A stretch of 7,736 nt of DNA from Actinomycetes bacterium (lineage in GTDB: Bacteria; Actinomycetota; Acidimicrobiia; Acidimicrobiales; Acidimicrobiaceae), in contig JAKBSX010000111.1 in NCBI GenBank assembly GCA_021844725.1, positions 1 to 7,736 of the forward strand. The letters are read 5' to 3'. Positions 5,876-7,736 of this stretch are shown here, piece after piece. Numbering within the stretch: the stretch's first letter is position 1; each line of letters starts with the position of its first letter. The notes beneath the pieces were generated by a model. It made no database searches and was not told the DNA's origin. It saw only the letters and a list, made by a program, of their open reading frames with translations. A program made the translations under genes and the position numbers.

Positions 5876-5925
5876 CTACCATTACGTCATGATAAAATTG
5901 TCCTGCTGTTATTGGAGGAGAGATC

Positions 5926-5958
5926 ATGAATGATAGGTCCGAAGTAGAAAGATGCTAG
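5926..5958 (+). CDS. Possible 10-codon leader peptide
   Basis: ATG at 5926 follows GGAGGAG by 5 bp, the best Shine-Dalgarno in the whole right half. The frame encodes MNDRSEVERC and stops at TAG 5956-5958, overlapping the ATG (5952) of the cupin frame. Two readings are possible: a short leader whose termination re-initiates ribosomes on the cupin gene, which has only a weak site of its own, or the original start of the cupin gene now separated by a one-base indel. The sequence does not decide between them. Confidence 0.35.
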   Translation: MNDRSEVERC

Positions 5959-6620
5959 GCATTGGTTCCGGCGTGACAAAACGTGGTGGCCGACCCAATC
6001 CGATCGAATCGGAAGGAAAACAATCTACGGGTGGTGTGTCGGGTCATTCAACCGAAGTTGTCGAGAACCCCCTCAGTGGCGAGCGGATCACGATAGTGTG
6101 TCGTAACGTCGGCCCGGAGGCCAACGCTTTGGTTTGGGATCTCGTGCTTGGTCCGGGCGGCCGGGTGCCATCGAGCCATATCCATCCCCGCCAGCAGGAA
6201 TGCTTCACCGTACTCGATGGTGAACTTCATTTTCGAGTCGGGTGGCGGAGGCTGGAGGTCCGGCAGGGCGAGTCGGTGACAGTTGCGCCGGGCCGGGTGC
6301 ACTCTTTCGCCAACCAGGGGCGGGTGCCCATACGGGTTCGGGTGGAGACGGTTCCGGCCCTCGACATGGAGGATCTACTGCGTACGGCGGCGGTCCTGGC
6401 TCAAGACCAATACCTGGCGGGCAAGCGTCTCCCTCGGCTGGTTGACCTGGTCCTATTCATGCAGGAGTTCAAGGCGGAGGTGGCGTCGCCGTGGATCCCC
6501 GGCGTCGTGGCCATTATCTGCCGGCCAGCGGCGTACCTCGCCCGGTTGATCCATGCTGACCGACGCTATCGCCGTCTACGGCAATCCTGCGGGTCGCCCA
6601 CGGTCGGCCACCAGGCATGA
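5952..6620 (+). CDS. Cupin-domain protein, first gene of an ABC exporter operon
   Basis: The 222-residue protein contains one cupin barrel. Motif 1 is GRVPSSHIHPRQQECFTVLDG, which fits G(X)5HXH(X)4E(X)6G exactly; H76, H78 and E83 are metal ligands. Motif 2 is APGRVHSFAN with H117 as the fourth ligand and N121. The tail (about 140-210: DLLRTAAVLAQDQYLAG, then LPRLVDLVLFMQEFKAEV) resembles the C-terminal extension of a common actinobacterial cupin group with no assigned reaction, so substrate and activity are unknown. Codons are strongly GC-rich, unlike the genes to the left. The start is uncertain: ATG 5952 lies within a possible leader peptide and has a weak site, and the low-complexity first 30 residues may not be translated, since a GTG before SGHSTEVV is an alternative. 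Its stop overlaps the ABC ATPase start (ATGA). Confidence 0.85.
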   Translation: MLGIGSGVTKRGGRPNPIESEGKQSTGGVSGHSTEVVENPLSGERITIVCRNVGPEANALVWDLVLGPGGRVPSSHIHPRQQECFTVLDGELHFRVGWRRLEVRQGESVTVAPGRVHSFANQGRVPIRVRVETVPALDMEDLLRTAAVLAQDQYLAGKRLPRLVDLVLFMQEFKAEVASPWIPGVVAIICRPAAYLARLIHADRRYRRLRQSCGSPTVGHQA

Positions 6621-7411
6621 GCGCTATTGAGGTTCAACATCTTGTCAAGCGCTACCGTGGCGCGGATGCGTACGCCGTCGACGATGTCTCGTTCGACGCC
6701 GCCGAAGGACAGCTGTTCTGCCTACTTGGACCCAACGGCGCTGGGAAGACGACGACGATCTCAATTCTCACTACCACTCTAATGCTCACCTCTGGCCGTG
6801 TGCGGGTAGCAGGGATCGACGTAACTACGGACCCCAAGGGAGTGCGGCGAGAGATAGGCATAGTCTTCCAGGGCTCCTCGCTAGATGTCAACCTGACCGG
6901 CGAGGAGAACGTCCGTCTCCACGCTGTGCTGTACGGACTCTACCCGTGGCGTCCCTCGTATCGCCTAATGTCATCGGGCTATCGCCGGACTGTGGATGAG
7001 CTTGCTCATGTGCTAGGTGTGGGCGAACACATGAGCCGCCCCGTGCGGCACTTATCAGGCGGGACTCGACGCAAGTTGGAGATCCTCCGCGCCCTGCTGC
7101 ATCAACCCCGGGTTCTGTTTCTAGACGAGCCGACCACTGGACTCGATCCTGAGACCAGACGTAACGTATGGGAGTACCTCCGTCTGGCCCGGGAGCAGCA
7201 GGGAACGACGGTCTTCCTGACCACTCACTATTTAGAGGAGGCTGAGGACGCCCATCGGATATGCATCATGGCCGGAGGACGGATTATCGGGCTTGGCAGC
7301 CCCGATGAGCTGAAGCGCCGCCAATTCGGTTGCAACGCGTCTGGGCCGCCAGCGGCGCAGCCGACCCTTGAGGATACCTACCTCCGCCTCCTAGCCAGAG
7401 CTGACCAGTGA
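6617..7411 (+). CDS. ABC exporter ATP-binding protein, DrrA-like
   Basis: The 264-residue cytoplasmic ATPase drives a membrane permease. It has Walker A GPNGAGKTTT (38-47), Q-loop Q85 in IVFQGSS, signature LSGGTRRKLEI (146-156, Thr in place of the usual Gln/Met), Walker B VLFLDEP (166-172), D-loop TGLDPE (174-179) and switch His204 in LTTHYLEEAE. The order and the C-terminal LEDTYLRLLAR fit the DrrA / ABC-2 drug and lipid exporter group. The region LYGLYPWRPSYRLMSSGYRRT is longer than usual between the Q-loop and the signature. It starts 4 bp inside the cupin gene (ATGA) and its TGA overlaps the permease GTG (GTGA), so all three genes are translated from one message. The substrate could be a drug, a lipid or a glycan precursor and is not evident. 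Confidence 0.96.
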   Translation: MSAIEVQHLVKRYRGADAYAVDDVSFDAAEGQLFCLLGPNGAGKTTTISILTTTLMLTSGRVRVAGIDVTTDPKGVRREIGIVFQGSSLDVNLTGEENVRLHAVLYGLYPWRPSYRLMSSGYRRTVDELAHVLGVGEHMSRPVRHLSGGTRRKLEILRALLHQPRVLFLDEPTTGLDPETRRNVWEYLRLAREQQGTTVFLTTHYLEEAEDAHRICIMAGGRIIGLGSPDELKRRQFGCNASGPPAAQPTLEDTYLRLLARADQ

Positions 7412-7736
7412 CCGCCACAGCCCTTCGCTGTCGTCCGGCGCGCCATCAGATCTCGGCGGTGTTAATGATTGCCCAGCGTGACGTGACCAAGCTGCGACGC
7501 GACCGCCTTCGCCTCGCCGTGAATCTAATGTTTCCAGTCGTCATGATGGTGGGACTAGGGAATCTCCTGGCGCCTACAGTTGGCCGAGTCTATGGGCTGG
7601 ATACCGTCACCCTTGCCTTCACCGGCGTGCTGGCGGCGACCATTTTTCAGTCCGCAGCTGCCGGCATGATCTCGCTTGTCGAAGATCGCGAACTGGATTT
7701 TGCCCGGGAGCTTTTCGTCGCTCCGGTGTCACGTCT
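7408..7736 (+). CDS. ABC-2 type permease, N-terminal part (runs off right edge)
   Basis: GTG at 7408 overlaps the TGA of the ATPase gene and opens a frame of 109 codons to the window edge. The visible part has a cytoplasmic N-terminus with the amphipathic start LMIAQRDVTKLRRDRLRLA, a first membrane helix (VNLMFPVVMMVGLGNLLA), a loop, and a second helix (LAFTGVLAATIFQSAAAGMI). It ends with EDRELDFARELFVAPVSR. That last element matches the conserved EDRExGTxRELLVAPVSR of DrrB-type permeases, although the usual GT is replaced by DF. It should form a transporter with the preceding ATPase. Family members have about six helices and 250-280 residues, so more than half of the gene lies outside. Confidence 0.9.
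   Translation, partial: MTATALRCRPARHQISAVLMIAQRDVTKLRRDRLRLAVNLMFPVVMMVGLGNLLAPTVGRVYGLDTVTLAFTGVLAATIFQSAAAGMISLVEDRELDFARELFVAPVSR

Larger units (their letters stand above)
5602..5951. promoter_or_regulatory. 350-bp divergent intergenic region between the secreted-protein gene and the cupin/ABC operon
   Basis: This divergent region should contain promoters for both directions. Toward the minus strand no clear promoter could be fixed. GATCAC (5697-5702) and GTGATC (5712-5717) form an inverted repeat, and TGATCGC occurs twice (5651 and 5713). Toward the plus strand it holds a palindrome, a TATAAT box, an 8-bp long-range inverted repeat and a strong ribosome binding site, listed separately. 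No tRNA or sizeable reading frame is seen. Confidence 0.5.

Noticed and set aside
6242..6549. Plus-strand frames of 67 and 88 codons within the cupin gene
   Set aside because: They are products of high GC content in other frames of the cupin gene; the cupin frame holds both cupin motifs.
6652..6891. Minus-strand frame of 79 codons in the ABC ATPase gene
   Set aside because: It is antisense to the Walker A region of a strongly conserved ATPase and shows no features of its own.

Overview
The window looks like bacterial chromosome from an accessory, insertion-sequence-rich neighbourhood. It has a left half of moderate GC and a clearly GC-richer right end: positions 2941-3000 are about 52% GC and 6241-6300 about 77%. 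The DrrA-like exporter ATPase, the cupin subfamily with its conserved C-terminal tail and the IS types fit an actinobacterium. An acidophilic Acidimicrobiia-like host is possible, but the taxonomic placement is inference only.

Left part (1-2430): a mobile-element graveyard. An apparently intact IS630-family transposase runs off the left edge (minus strand, 705 to 1). Behind it lies the C-terminal third of a second IS630 transposase (1189-830). A small intact gene for a membrane-anchored SHOCT-domain protein follows on the plus strand (1298-1558). Then come two different IS3-family remnants on the minus strand: an orfA fragment (about 1872-1597) and an orfA plus the beginning of orfB (2327-1928), which keeps its A6G slippage site.

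Middle part (2437-5601, all minus strand): a signalling block. A secreted 251-residue protein with an N-terminal PepSY-like domain, a linker of six APEKVS-type hexapeptides and a C-terminal domain that may be a second PepSY-like fold lies 353 bp upstream of an OmpR-family response regulator. The regulator overlaps a HAMP/HisKA/HATPase sensor kinase by 8 bp (ATGAGTAG). The likely arrangement is that the kinase senses an envelope condition, the regulator responds, and the secreted protein is either a target or a modulator of the sensor. That last link is inferred from position only.

Right part (5602-7736, plus strand): a 350-bp regulatory region leads into a tightly overlapped operon of a cupin protein, an ABC exporter ATPase and an ABC-2 permease cut by the window end (ATGA and GTGA overlaps). 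The regulatory region holds a perfect 7-bp-arm palindrome, a consensus TATAAT 15 bp downstream of it, a long-range inverted repeat and a possible 10-codon leader peptide with the best Shine-Dalgarno in the region. The exporter resembles the DrrAB drug/lipid export type; its substrate cannot be read from sequence.
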